Shown here: piece after piece, positions 1 to 12,100 of the stretch
Numbering within the stretch: the first letter of the stretch is position 1
How the letters are laid out: each line of letters opens with the position of its first letter
DNA from: Trissonchulus latispiculum
Lineage: Eukaryota; Nematoda; Enoplea; Enoplida; Ironidae
Assembly: GCA_030248195.1 (NCBI GenBank)
Contig: JASAND010000819.1
Coordinates: 22,103-86,102, forward strand
Direction of reading: 5' to 3'
DNA: 64,000 nucleotides
Notes under the pieces: model-generated
Told to the model about the DNA's origin: nothing
The model's database searches: none
The model's input: only the letters and a program-made list of their open reading frames with translations
Made by a program: the position numbers and the translations under genes

Positions 1-587
1 GGTTTTTTTAGTCAGAAACAGAATTTATTTATCGCAACATGTAACTTGTAAGAGGTAAAAAAGCTGACAGCAAATACAAGACAAGTTTAGTACTATTAAC
101 GTAAGTAATATAGAAGTATTAACGCTTGGCCGGACAGCCAGGTGGAAACTGGCCATTTTCAATTTTCATTTTTAAAACCAATTTTCAGTACATTTTTTAA
201 AATTTTTAGCACTAAATATAGTATATGATACGTACTATATGATCGCTAGCCTTTTAGAATAGATCCTATAACCTGCTGGCCGGCCACTCGCCTTATTAAC
301 ATCGGCAGGCAAACAACACTACCGGACAGATGAAAGCTCTCGCGTACGTTTCCGTGCACAGTGGAATACAGAAATTTGGCATGCAAAATGAATTTTTAAT
401 GATACTGATATAATCATGAAAAACTTTCAAAGAACCTTGTGTGCGAATATAAACCAAAGTTCCCCCATCGTTTTTGGTATGTCCCATACGTGAAGATTGG
501 AGGCAATTGATGTCGGCGACGATTTTGTTGGTGTTTTACTGAAATATGCGGGTACCTGATTAACCAATTACTTAGTACCTATTTATA

Positions 588-669
588 CCTTATATTTATA
601 ATATTTATATTTATAATATTGAATAATATTAATAATGTAATAATGACAATAATAATAATAATAATAATA

Positions 670-705
<36 letters not shown>

Positions 706-715
706 TTAATATGTT
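588..715. repeat. AAT/TAA trinucleotide microsatellite
   Basis: A run of ATT and AAT/TAA trinucleotides with a few interruptions, the cleanest part being at about 645-705. It is a simple tandem repeat. Confidence 0.9.
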
Positions 716-2823
716 TATAATATTTATAACTTTATATTTTGTCAATTTGAACGCGCGCAATCTATCAACAATCAGTCGTTAAAACAAAAGCACCGGACAG
801 CATCATTGAGTCTGCATATATCTTGAGAGACAGTAATAAAAAACTAGAATGCAATAGGGACTTGGACATCTTCACAAGTCAAAATCATTATAAAATCTAC
901 TAAATCCCGGCAGATTACAGATTGTAGGATGCATTTCAGAATGCAAATGGCAGACCTATCTGCAATCTGCATATTACAATAGTAATATTACATAGTACAA
1001 ATTGTTTACAATAAGCTGCCAACAGAGTCATTTCGAGTGTATTGGAATGGAAAAACCTGGCTTGTTGAGCGGTAAAGGCTACATTTTTGGTGAAAAAGGT
1101 GCATAACATTTAGTATCAAGCAGTTTGCATCCTTTCTGGCTTGAAATGTACATAGGAAAATGTAAGGCGTAGAAATGGTACATAGGTTGTTAGAGGTAGG
1201 AGGGTATTCTGTATAACGAGGGAGGGAGGGAATGGAATTTTGTGAAATCCATCGAACACTCTCTCCTTCTACCTCTTTCTTTGCCATTAGACTAAGGAGA
1301 TTCATATTTGCCATATTAATATTAATGATTCAAGGGCTTCTTCGGAGACAGCAAACCTGAAAGTGAGATTCCTCTGGCTGGAAAATGTGATGGAAACAAG
1401 AAAATCCTATCACTGAAACCAGGAGGGCGGAATGTTGTTTTGCATTACTTAATTCCATGTTATAGGTTTGGAAAATAACAATTATTGACTAGAGAAAAAC
1501 AGTTTGCAAGCTTACAGGTCTGGGATTTCTGTATGGTGAGGGTTATTTTCTAGTGATCTTCGCAAAAATCTCTTAGCATAAAGCACCTATTTACAAAAAG
1601 TCCTCCTTCGCTTTGTACTTAAAAGAATCTGTTGGCTTTTTACAAAATTTCTAAAACTCCCAGTCCAAACTAGGCTAGAACAAAGCTTTGTTCAACAACC
1701 AATCATAGTCTAATGAATGGTCGAAATTTTTTATTATATTCCGTTCTTTCTTGTTTCGCTAACTGTCAACTAATATTATTTTTCTACTTTTCTCAGCTAA
1801 TGAAAAGTGCACTGACAAGTTTACGTTTTTCAGTTGCTTTATATTTTTCATTGAAGCCCACCTAATGAGGTTCGACGATTAGTGTTTTATTAAATGACAC
1901 CCTGCTTAAAGACTTAATCATAAACAATAAAACTGTGATGATCAGGAAAATGCAAAATACTGTAATACTATGAAAATGATGCCTAAACCACATTTAGATG
2001 TCTTTGAGATTAATTTAAATAGTTGATTTGATACTAAATTGGATTTCTTCATTTAGTTTAGTTTTCAGTATTAGAATTTAGTATATTTCAAAACGCAAAT
2101 GGCAGTTATGAACTGTTTTAATTAATCACTATATTTAAGTGTGAAACGAACAGAAAACCTATTGCCTGAACATTTACATGAACTTTCTGGAAGCTGGATA
2201 TAGGTTTAATGGAAACAACTATAGCTATGATTGCAGGACCAATGTTTGAAGCTTAGACTTCTACCACAAACCTCATTAGTACTCAGTATGAACTTCAACA
2301 GTATCCTGTGTTACGGTTTTCTTTACTTCATTAAAAGTGACGTCACTCGGAAGTCAAGTAACGGGGTTAACCTATTGCGTATGTCTGTTGACGACATAAA
2401 TTAGAACTCCAGAAAAGCAATGCTTCTTGAAATGTTTCAATGCTTACGTAAGAAAACTCAGAGTGCCAAAGTCTTTGTTTCCCAATGCTTCGAAAATGGA
2501 GATTCGAAGTTTTCAGAACTTCTTATGTTTTTCAACAACCGCACAGAGTGCTCTGAATGTAAGTGGATCTAGAACGAATGCAAGACTTGAGTTGTCTTCC
2601 GGCATGTGTTGGAACCATAATGCCAACAAAAGCCTACTTCTTCAGTATTAGCAGAGGGCCAACGCCAAACGTTAGTCCATTACGGTGTTGGTAACAGTGT
2701 TGGGTGAAGCTCAGTCAGTCATTAACGTTCGCCAATTCAGTAGAGCTTCGAAAGGTTGAAATCAGCATTAAGAAGTCTCGTTCCGAATTGGTAGAGATTT
2801 CTTGTCTGCAAAATCTGATCTTT

Positions 2824-2953
2824 ATCTTAAACTGATTTCTTACCTCCAATCTGTAGTTTTCATTACTCATTGGGATATCCATTCATTCATCCATTCATCT
2901 TAAACTGATTTCTTACCTCCAATCTGTAGTTTTCATTACTCACTTGGATATCC
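2824..2953. repeat. 73-bp-period tandem duplication
   Basis: A segment of about 56 bases starting ATCTTAAACTGATTTC at 2824 is repeated starting at 2897, with only a few differences near its end. A short CATT-rich spacer separates the two copies. It is a local tandem duplication with no coding content that I can see. Confidence 0.85.
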
Positions 2954-3346
2954 AAAGAAAAAAGTGACAAATACTGGAATACCCCAAAAAACTTAAATTC
3001 CTAAAAGGAAACCTTTTTGTTCCAGAAATTAAGTCGAGTTAAGCTTAATGCTTAGTCTAATTCTAGCTAACTACTAGGGAACCATCCCTATCACCGTACA
3101 CGGATGTCTAATCGTGGAGAAGTTGTACACGATTTCTTGAAAACCAAGCAAGCTCAGCTCAAATGAAGCGTTGAAAGGAACCGTTCACACTCACGACTAA
3201 TGAATTATGGAAGGGTTTTCATCAAAGAAATAGCTGAATTGACAGACTCACAAATTATGGATGAAACACTTTTAACACTTCACTTCAGCTGACAGACCAG
3301 ATATAAATATAGAAGATTTAAGTATAGCAAACTAGCACAAGGGCAC

Positions 3347-3538
3347 CTTGTTAGCAGTGTTGTCCAGACCGATTGGCATGCCGCCGCTAGCTTACAACAG
3401 GCCGGCCGATTTAGTGCGGACAGGTCGGCCGGCCGGTTTAATGCGGACAGGCCGGTCGGCCGGAGAGATTTCGGACATCTCGCCGACCTGCCGGCCGACC
3501 TCTGAAAAGTTGGCCCGGTGAACAACACTACTTGATAC
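3347..3538. mobile_element. GC-rich hAT-like MITE
   Basis: The element spans 3355-3530. It begins CAGTGTTGTCCA and ends with the reverse complement of TAGTGTTGTTCA, a YAGTGTTG-type terminus as in hAT elements. The flanks (cttgttag at 3347-3354, cttgatac at 3531-3538) agree at six of eight bases, as expected of a decayed 8-bp target duplication. The interior consists of GGCCGGC-type palindromic blocks. It has no transposase, so it would depend on an autonomous hAT. The family assignment rests on termini and duplication length only. Confidence 0.6.
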
Positions 3539-6082
3539 TGATACGAAGCACTGGTAGGTAAAGGTGAAATCGGTAATATCCTCAGATGCCTTTCTGTTTT
3601 TCCGTTGATACCGGAAGGCGAAATAACCAGGATTTTTCAGCAAAATTTTTGCAGGATAAAAGCGCAACAACAATGTCGAAATGTTTAAATGAAAGTCTGT
3701 TTTAATGGTTTCCCGAAAGTTTCCCGAAATTAGAGATATCCACACCTGTTCAGCTCTTTTACAATGCCTTCCCAATAGATCAACTGTTTTTCATGTCGTC
3801 TCTCCACTTGGTCAACTGTTTTCAGGTTCGAGCTGTTTTTTCAGGGAAGGGGGCTTCTCTACATTAACTAAATATAAAACTTTAATTTTCAAAATTAATG
3901 AACTTTAGTTAATTAATTTTACCGAACATAATTTTAAGTCTTGGCATAGAAAATACCAAATGAATGAGCGCATAAGTTTTGAATTAATATACAATTAAAC
4001 TTTTATTTAACTTATAGCTAGAATAAATTTCTCATTATTTGAACAAGTTTAAACACTTTTTGTATTCAATTGGTATTTTCCAGTCCAAACATTTTATGAA
4101 AGTTTAAATAAAATTATAAATTAATTAAAACTATTTGTAAAAGCTAAATCCTTATCTTAGATAATGAGCGCAGAGCGCGTAGCCATGCCATACTTCATTT
4201 TTCTTCAAAGTCGGGCGCTCCCAATCACACCTTAGGCATGTCAACTGTTTGTAACCTATATCACCATGAGGACCTCCGTCCTCATTAACGAACCATGTAT
4301 CAAAATCAACTACCTACAACTATCAACCGTCAACCTCTACATGCAATTTCACCATTCGCAGGCATCACAAACGACATCCTCAAAGCGATAAGGACACGGC
4401 AAGGCGCCAAATGTGAAAGGTTGATATCAGGATTGAAAGATGTGACGAAAAGCGTTCAGAACGGGTGTTGAATAGCCGCGTTGTGGATCTTCAGCAGAAC
4501 GCCCTATCACTTAGCCAGGAGGCGATTTCACGCTGTGTTCAACCTTCCGGTGTTAACGTGAAACGCTGATATTTGATATCAATTAATAAATTTGAATATA
4601 TATTTAAGATAAGCTTATTCTGTACATGGTGTCGAAATACTGCACAACATTGAAAGACTACATCGGCTACTACCTGACACTGAATTTGATAAAGATATTA
4701 TTTCTGCTCCCCTCAAAATGGAAAAATAGAAGAACGAGCAATAGGGTTTCCTTTGTAGAACTAATTTTGCCACGTCATTAGCATCATCTCATGCAACTTG
4801 AACTGGCGCGTTCGTGCTGATTATGCACGGAAAATTAACAAAATCACACCTTGCCTTACAATTATTTTCTTGGATAGGTTCAGTCGAACTTTATCAAAAA
4901 GACTCTACAGATGTTATCATTAATGGTTGAATTGAGACAATTCTGACTTCGTTAGCAGAACAAAATCTAGACTAGACGTTTGAGAGTGGATCATTTTGAT
5001 TCATAAATCAGGGTATCCTGATCTACAGTTGCCGAAAAAAACGAGACGATCTCAACTATTGCTAATTTCGCGGAACTGTCACGGAACTGTCACGGAACCA
5101 AAATTTACCTAGGATTCCTGAGAGCTCTTATTGGGTTTTCGGTAATTCAGCAAATAAAAATGATGATCCCTCAAAAAGTCTGATTTCTGACATTCTCGGA
5201 TTATCAGACATTTTGGATTTTGGGGAAATTCAGAAAATAATGGTTGGAGTGAGAAACACGGAAACAAACCAGCTAGGGAATTACAGTAACACAGACTCAG
5301 ATGTGTAGTGGTCAGAAATGGAAACTGGGTCATGGGTCGTTTGGGTCGTGGGTTGTTTGGGTCACTAGTTTTGGGAAACCTTTGGGTAAGGGTGGAACTG
5401 TGTCCAAGCTTCTTATATGTATTTTATTTTGGGTCTGGGTCAGCAATTTTAGTGGGCTATTTTGAGTCTGGGTCACAGGGTTTTGTCAAATATTTAAAGT
5501 GTCAATTTTCGTGGTGGAAGTTTAGCCAGTTAAAGGTAAACCCTCCATTTCTGAAAATTTTTCCATCATATACAGAGAGCAATTTGTAACAAACAACGCT
5601 TAATAAACTAATCCAATAAACATCGCACTCTCAAAGCTTTCAGGAAACCTGTTAGTAGACTTTTCACCAAAGGACTTGGATACAAGCTTAAGAAGTCTGT
5701 TCTGTTTTGTACAAAAATGACACATTTTGAGCAATTAATCATAAAGACCTACATCTGAGCTAAAATTAGGGGACAGCTAACAGACATTCAGTTACGTCAA
5801 ACACTGAATTCGAATTGGCTATAGACTACCATATTTTTAAGTTTAATGTGTGTAATTAACAAACAACTTTGATACTCTGCAAGCAGCATAAAGTGGCGAA
5901 ATGACAATCTCTTGCACTCCTCTCCCCAAGCACTAATGTTAGAGGTTTTAGCCAATAGCTTTAACATTGTTCATGAGGTATACTGCTAACTAATGAATTC
6001 AAAATGTTTTAAAAAAATAAAATAAAAATTTAAGATTCCCATTTTTGGTCACCTTTTAATTTACGATTGAAATCAAAGAATT
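3539..6082. other. AT-rich intergenic DNA, no gene recognised
   Basis: No exon is recognised. Around 5085-5100 an 11-base motif CGGAACTGTCA recurs in tandem. At 5325-5380 and again at 5430-5480 there are clusters of GGGTC(G/A) repeats, which open a 93-codon ORF at 5308-5589 that is probably a by-product of the repeat. The rest is stop-rich in all frames. Confidence 0.5.
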
Positions 6083-6235
6083 GGTCGAGCGTGGGATTGA
6101 ACCACGGCCCTTCTGCTCCGGAGTCAGACAGGCAAGCAAACCACTACACCACAGAGCCATCCGCTGAACTACCACATCAGGCTTATCAATCTTTCCTATG
6201 CCTGCTTCTCTTACACCTAAACCAAGACCAATAGG
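6083..6235 (-). mobile_element. tRNA-derived SINE, copy 1
   Basis: Read on the minus strand, 6158-6083 is tRNA-like: it contains an A box (TGGTGTAGTGG) and a B box (GGTTCAATCCC) at the right spacing for RNA polymerase III. About 75 further bases upstream of the tRNA part, at 6159-6235, are shared with a second copy at 22582-22715. Two dispersed copies sharing the same non-tRNA flank make a SINE family far more likely than a functional tRNA gene. The anticodon loop is not reliable. Confidence 0.7.
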
Positions 6236-6469
6236 ATCAAAAACGTTTTCCCAGATGCTGAAAACCCTGAAAACTTGCATGAGGGGTTGCGCATAAGGGA
6301 TTTTTGCTTCAGCTTTGCGAAACGGGATTTAGATTCGAGCTCAGCTAGCACTGCAGAGTCCTTATGTAAGATTTTAAATATATATTAATTTTCAAAATTT
6401 TTAATTTTCAAGTTCATGGGTGTCTACGTAAGAAACAAGAGAACAAGAAATGAGAAAATAAGAAATCTG

Positions 6470-6535
6470 GAATCGATTTGAGCCCACGACTTCAGGATTA
6501 ACGATCCGATCGCTCTGCCAAGAGAGCCACCAAAT
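6470..6535 (-). repeat. tRNA-like fragment (tRNA-Asn-like)
   Basis: The minus strand reads like a tRNA from its D arm (TGGCAGAGCGA) through GTTAATCC, a tRNA-Asn-like anticodon region, to a B-box-like GGGCTCAAATC. The stems are imperfect and the acceptor stem does not pair. I read it as a tRNA pseudogene or the head of another SINE family. Confidence 0.4.
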
Positions 6536-7285
6536 ATTACAGTTTCATCAACCTGGAAGGAGTTTGTTTCCAAGCTGAAGTGACAATAAGTGCTGTGCTC
6601 GAAGGCATTTCAACTCTAGAGAGATAACTCGTCCTTAGAAAGCCTTCGAATTATTACGCGTTCCTTCCTCATTGTGTTTTCGTGTTTTCAGTTTACTACA
6701 GTTCCTTCCCTGTACGAGTTTAGGATTCACCATAAATTCAACTTTTGAGCGGAGAAGAATACTGACAGTCGAATTTCACCCCGAAAAAACTAGGCTCAGA
6801 ACGGTCATTAGCTGCATAATTGAGCCATTAGAAGTTAGCTAAGAAAACGAAAAAGAAAGACTGAATGAAATATGACTTAACCCTGCTGAAGAGTTGGGGA
6901 GATAATAGAAGTTGATAGTGTCACGCAACTTCAACAGAATTAGGGAAGAGGAGAGAGCAGAGATGAGAAAAAGGCAAAAAGGCTGTTTAATTCTTGAAGA
7001 CATTTCCCCTTCAGTAGAGGACAGCTTGTAACACTGCTTCACAGAAAGATATGATTCAAGATAATTACACAGATTGACCCCTCAAAACCAAATCTTGAAA
7101 CCATTTTTTCGCCAGCCTGCCAGCTGGAATCTCTTAGCTAAAATCGGTCTAGCACTAGCTGGCAAATGACCGCAACCGGTAAAAGGTTTCTGTCTCACTG
7201 TTCTGTAGCTGATCATCTAGCTTTTGATCGGCACAGAACAGAAGAGCAAAATCCTCAAGTTCTGTTCAATTCATTGAGTTGTTAG

Positions 7286-8188
7286 ATCCAAACTACGGTT
7301 GTTTTGATTTTTGATTCGAATTGAATCAAAAGTGTTTTGATGCGACTTTTGATTTTTGATTAATCGAACTGAATCAAATCGTTTAATATTTTACAGCAAA
7401 AAATCGAACTGAATCAAATCTAACTGAATTTTCATAAGCGAAAATCGAACTGAATCAAATAAAAACCTTTGTCCATGAATCAGTAATTTTGATTTTGATG
7501 CGATTTTGATTCACATTTTGATTCAGCAGAATATATGCTAAAAGCTTACACTTAGTCTCATATGCTCAAGAAAAAGCCTTTTCCCTACATGCGTCTTTTT
7601 TAGTATATACTGTTGAACCTATTATTATGTGCATTTAGGGTTGTTTGTGCTCTTCACTAGGGCAGTGCTCACGGCAGAGATAGCAGCAAAATCTTAACGA
7701 GATTTTTTAGTTTGGAAGACTGTATTGGTAGGAATTTACTAGAATAGGTACGTTTATTGCTTTATGTAGTCTTTTGCGTTTCGAGAGACTGTTAGATCAT
7801 TTTTTTACATTAGCTCAAACTTTGATCAAGATTAGAATGCAAGGATTGCATTAAAGCAAAGAAGTCTAAATTATATTAAGAATCTCAACGGTAGCAATGC
7901 ACATTCAATATTATGAAGAACTAAAATGAATTAGGTTAGTTTATATTATGTAAAAGTTTCAAAAAAGCAAATTTGCAAAATCAAAAGTTGCATGAAAATT
8001 CAGTTTTGGGGAAAACTGCATCAAAATCAAAACTCTTTCAAATTGAAAAAATCGAACTGAATCAAATCAATTCATTTTTCGGGTGCAAAAATCGAACTGA
8101 ATCAAATCTGATAATTTTTCAGAGGCGAAAATCGAACTGAATCAAATCAAAACTTTTGAGGCCGCATCAATACAACCGTAATCCAAAC
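7286..8188. mobile_element. Non-autonomous hAT-like element, 887 bp
   Basis: The element at 7294-8180 is bounded by a perfect 8-bp direct repeat, atccaaac, at 7286-7293 and 8181-8188. Its ends are inverted: the left begins TACGGTTGTTTTGAT and the right, reverse-complemented, begins TACGGTTGTATTGAT. Inside both ends lie several copies of a subterminal motif close to AAATCGAACTGAATCAAATC (for example near 7369, 7402, 7440, 8050, 8088 and 8128). An 8-bp duplication and clustered subterminal repeats are typical of hAT elements. There is no transposase ORF. Confidence 0.85.
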
Positions 8189-9173
8189 CTACTTGGCTGG
8201 ATTTAGGCTCTATACGGTGGCTGGATTTAGGTATTATAAGGTTGGCCAGGGTGAGATTGTAATTTAACAAGATCACCCCTAAAAGGGGTAATATTCCGTT
8301 GTTGAGCCTTTTAGTTATATTAATTTAAAAATTTCCAGATTCAACTTATTAAGACTTTACTCGCATTACTAGCGTTGATTGCAACTTTGACTTGAAGATA
8401 AAAGTGATATGAACGTTATTTACGTAACCAGAATCTGAGAAGCAAAATACTAAGCACGGAAACATCGTTCCATTGAAATCCCTTAAAACTTGATGTGTCA
8501 GAATGCAAATTTCTGGCCTAATGCCCAAGCAGACGTTATACCCCTCACTAACACGCTAGCTTCTTGTCCAACACGTGGAACGGAAGGCCAGTAACAGAAA
8601 ATTAAAACACTGAAATTCAAATGTGGACTGATCTCCGGCTATTGTGGTGCCAGTCTTAGGTCTTAATCACTACGCTAGCCGTTATGTATTATTCAGGCAT
8701 ATTAATTGAATCTCGTCTCGATTGTCCAAAAAGAATAGGCAGACTAAGATTAGGGATAAGTGTTATTTTTTGAGCATCGAACTTTGAGGAGGAGTTGCTA
8801 ATAGACCGTTGCCAATCCAAATCTGATTTGATGCAATTTCAATTTGACATTGTCCTGCACAAGTTATGTATGAGTGAACCTTTACTAATCGATAACAGCT
8901 GCGGAGGATTCGAGAAACGAGTAATTTCAAAGCATTTATTTTCTAAAACTCATTGAAACTTGTGCAATAGGGTTTAGAGTAGTATACGTGAGGACAATGG
9001 GGACCAGTTTTCAGGCTATTTTGGTAGGCAATCTTGGAGGAGATGGTTGCTACGGTTACGGTCAGTGAGAGACTTTTGCTAATCTTATGAATAACATAGA
9101 AACTGATAGCTTCCTGTTAAAACTTTTTGGAAGCTGCCAAACTTTTCCTCAAACATTTTCAAAACTTTCCCCC
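8189..9173. other. AT-rich intergenic DNA, no gene recognised
   Basis: I see no gene or clear repeat boundary. The side next to 9174 was checked for the internal part of LTR block A (a primer-binding site or gag) and shows neither. Confidence 0.5.
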
Positions 9174-12100
9174 TGTAATGAAGTTAGTGAGATCTGAATC
9201 TCGATCCTCTTGAAAACTAGATCACATGGAAGGTCAGCACGTCCACTTATCGAAGCAGACTTAAGCACCGGATCTCTGAAAGGTGGTGTTCCAAAATCAG
9301 AGATTCCCTGCGGCCAACCTTAGTAGGGGTCTTCTTTGTGAGTTCCTTTAGTGCACTGGATTCCAGCAGATCAGCAGGAGGGATCAGCACTTGCTTTGAC
9401 TTGATCGCTGGATTGATGATGAGTTTCCAATTCCTGACCAGAACTTACTTTGATTAGTCCTGATTCGATCCTTAGGCTGTGAGTTCCTTGTGTGGCTATC
9501 GCGCCTGGCTTTCAGAGACTCTAAGTCTGACACACCAAAGATTTATTACGACTTGTACAGTTATGGTGGGTACACCTTTTAAACAGATTGACAAGTTACA
9601 ATACAGCAAGTGTTATTACTAGGGGTCGTTACAAGCTATGCAAAAAAGCTGTCTCTGTCTTAATCCGCTACTCGGCAATACAGGCCGTCTATGTACCTTC
9701 CAAAATTTACTGACTCCGATTAACTGACTGACTGACTGAAACGACTGATCCGGACTTCTGCGGTCCACCAATGAGCAACTAAATCCGACTATCTGAGAGA
9801 CACACGACTGAGATCCACGGGCAGTTCAGATCTAGATAGAGCAGCGTAGCTTCGTCTCCGCACCTGAATCAAATGGGTTAAAACCCATTAGTACAAGGTT
9901 ATTGTGCGGGAATCGAACCCAGCAACCATTACTCGTTCCTTTGCTTTCCAGGCCCAAAATGTGCATTTTGGGCCCCATTGAACTTGCGAATTAAAGAAAT
10001 GACTGAAAATAGTTGGTTATTGCCTCGTTGACAACGTTGACAACCCCGTTTCTGGTAACTTCTTGTCACCAAATGGGCCTTCCGGGCCATTGTTAGTTTG
10101 TATTTTCAGGACTTGGTTAAACTTGCCGTAATTTCTTGAATGGAGAAATGAGTCGTAAAGTTTCTACCTTTGGGCCCGGCTGGGCCAGATTGAACTTGTA
10201 GCTAGGCGAAACAGTCTTGAAAACGCGCAGAAAATGCGCTGTTTGCAACCCATATTCGGACTTCGTTTGCGTTTACCCTTTTCTTGCACAGACCGGCCTT
10301 CTAGGGCCATTCTGAAATGAAATGAACTGACTCTGACTGAACTTTGCATACTCTTCAGGGCAAACAATAATACTGGCCAGTATTAACGTTTTCCGACCTG
10401 TGTTCCGCCTGATTTTGTTGATTTGTCACGGGAAATGGGCTCATTTCCCGTGACCAATTAGTTAGGTCAAATATACATACGAAACTGGACATTTGTAGTG
10501 AATTTCTGATATTGGAAGATGGTCAATTGCTAAATACTCATAATGGTTACCTTAATTGGTGCCTACCTACCTACTTATGCTAATTAGCTAAAGCCTACGT
10601 AATATTAAAGTTAACTTGAAACTACCTGGTGATTTAATGTAAAATCCCTATTAATTATTTATTTGCCTGATTGGGAATGAACTAATTAACTTAAAATAAA
10701 ACTAACTGGCTGACTAATTGAGTCAGTTTTCGCATGTAATTAATTTTAGTCGGTTTATGCAAAAATGCAAAAACTCACTCACTCACTGTCTCAGCAGCCA
10801 TTCTGTGCAGTCCCTACTTACCGACCTACCGAACTACTTCTACTTCTAAATCTACCTGCCACGTATCCTAGTGCCCTAACAGGGGACGTACCGAACCGCT
10901 ATTCGATCCGGCGCTGGCAACCCCAGCAGCCAGCCGAGTGGAAGTCGCATGTACAACCACCCTTTCATACGAGCACATATCAGTACTCGTGCAAAATCAA
11001 CATATAAATTAAGCAAAACTTTGATGAACACGAATTTGAACAGAAGTTACATATTCTTGTAGAGCTTGAAAAACTGGACATTTTTTACGCTTACAGTACC
11101 AAAAATGTTCAGTAGTTAGTGAGAAAAACTTAATTGAAATTAATTAATACCTGCACAGATTGCGTTCTGCGCAGGCTTATTAACGTTAACTTGCTTGTGT
11201 TAATTAGTTAATGAAGAATAATTGGGCTAAAGGTTATATCATTTTGTAGAGTTTGGAGAGCTGAACATTTTCCTTTTTGAAACAGCTCAAACCGTCCAGG
11301 TGTTAACGAGAAAGTTACGATTAAAGTTTACCTTCACATATGCGTAATTTGTGCATGTAAAGTACTAGCTCAACTGCACATGTGCTGGGTTGCCAAGTTG
11401 CTTTCCTATATAGACTGGCTTGAACTCGTTCTAATCATAACCCGTGTAGCTCACTGGATGAGTACCGGACTTCTAATCCGGAGGACCTGAGTTCGAATCT
11501 CAGCACGGGATTATTTCTTTTCTTTTAGTTTGGCTCGTCTTTGGGGCCTCTGACATTGGAGGTTAAAACTGCCATAAGGTAAGTGATTACAGTTGTAAAC
11601 GTGAATACATGATAATTTTGAACAAGGCAATGAATACATCTGCCCTAACTAGGGCTAGCTATACCGATCAATCACTTTACAGTTAGTATAAACTTTAGCT
11701 AAGTAATACGACAAAACTGCGAAAATTTTCTTAGCTAGAACCAAATGGACTACTAATCCGCTAATCGGATGTTTGGCACGCAATACTAAACTTTGGTTAA
11801 TTTCGTATTAATTTAAACATTTCTTTGTTACAACCCTGATTTGACTATTCCTGGATTCCATGAATGCGGCTCATCCGTCCCCTAATCGCAGAGCATTACC
11901 TACACGGATGACCGGGAATCCATCAGATTTGGCAGACCTAATTCGGGGTCCCCGTGACCCTAGGCTGCAAACCTACCTTAAATCGCCGAGTATACCAGCA
12001 TTTCTATGTAGATTCATACGCGTTTCACTCCAAAATTAACATTTTCACAGCGGTTATTTGTCTAACCAACAATTATTACAGAATTTGAATTATCTATGTT

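Larger units (their letters stand above)
1..3346. other. AT-rich intergenic DNA, no gene recognised
   Basis: I see no convincing exon here. The first 50 bases, read on the minus strand, contain AATAAA-like sequence and could be the 3' end of a transcript or repeat that starts outside the window. At 312-321 the sequence ends in CAACACTA, the same terminus as the hAT-like element at 3355-3530, so a similar element truncated by the window edge is possible. The short ORFs here, including a 102-codon one at 1006-1314 on the minus strand, have no recognisable motif. Confidence 0.5.

Noticed and set aside
8620..8690. tRNA-like segment on the minus strand
   Set aside because: Only an A-box-like stretch is visible; there is no B box at the expected distance and no stems.
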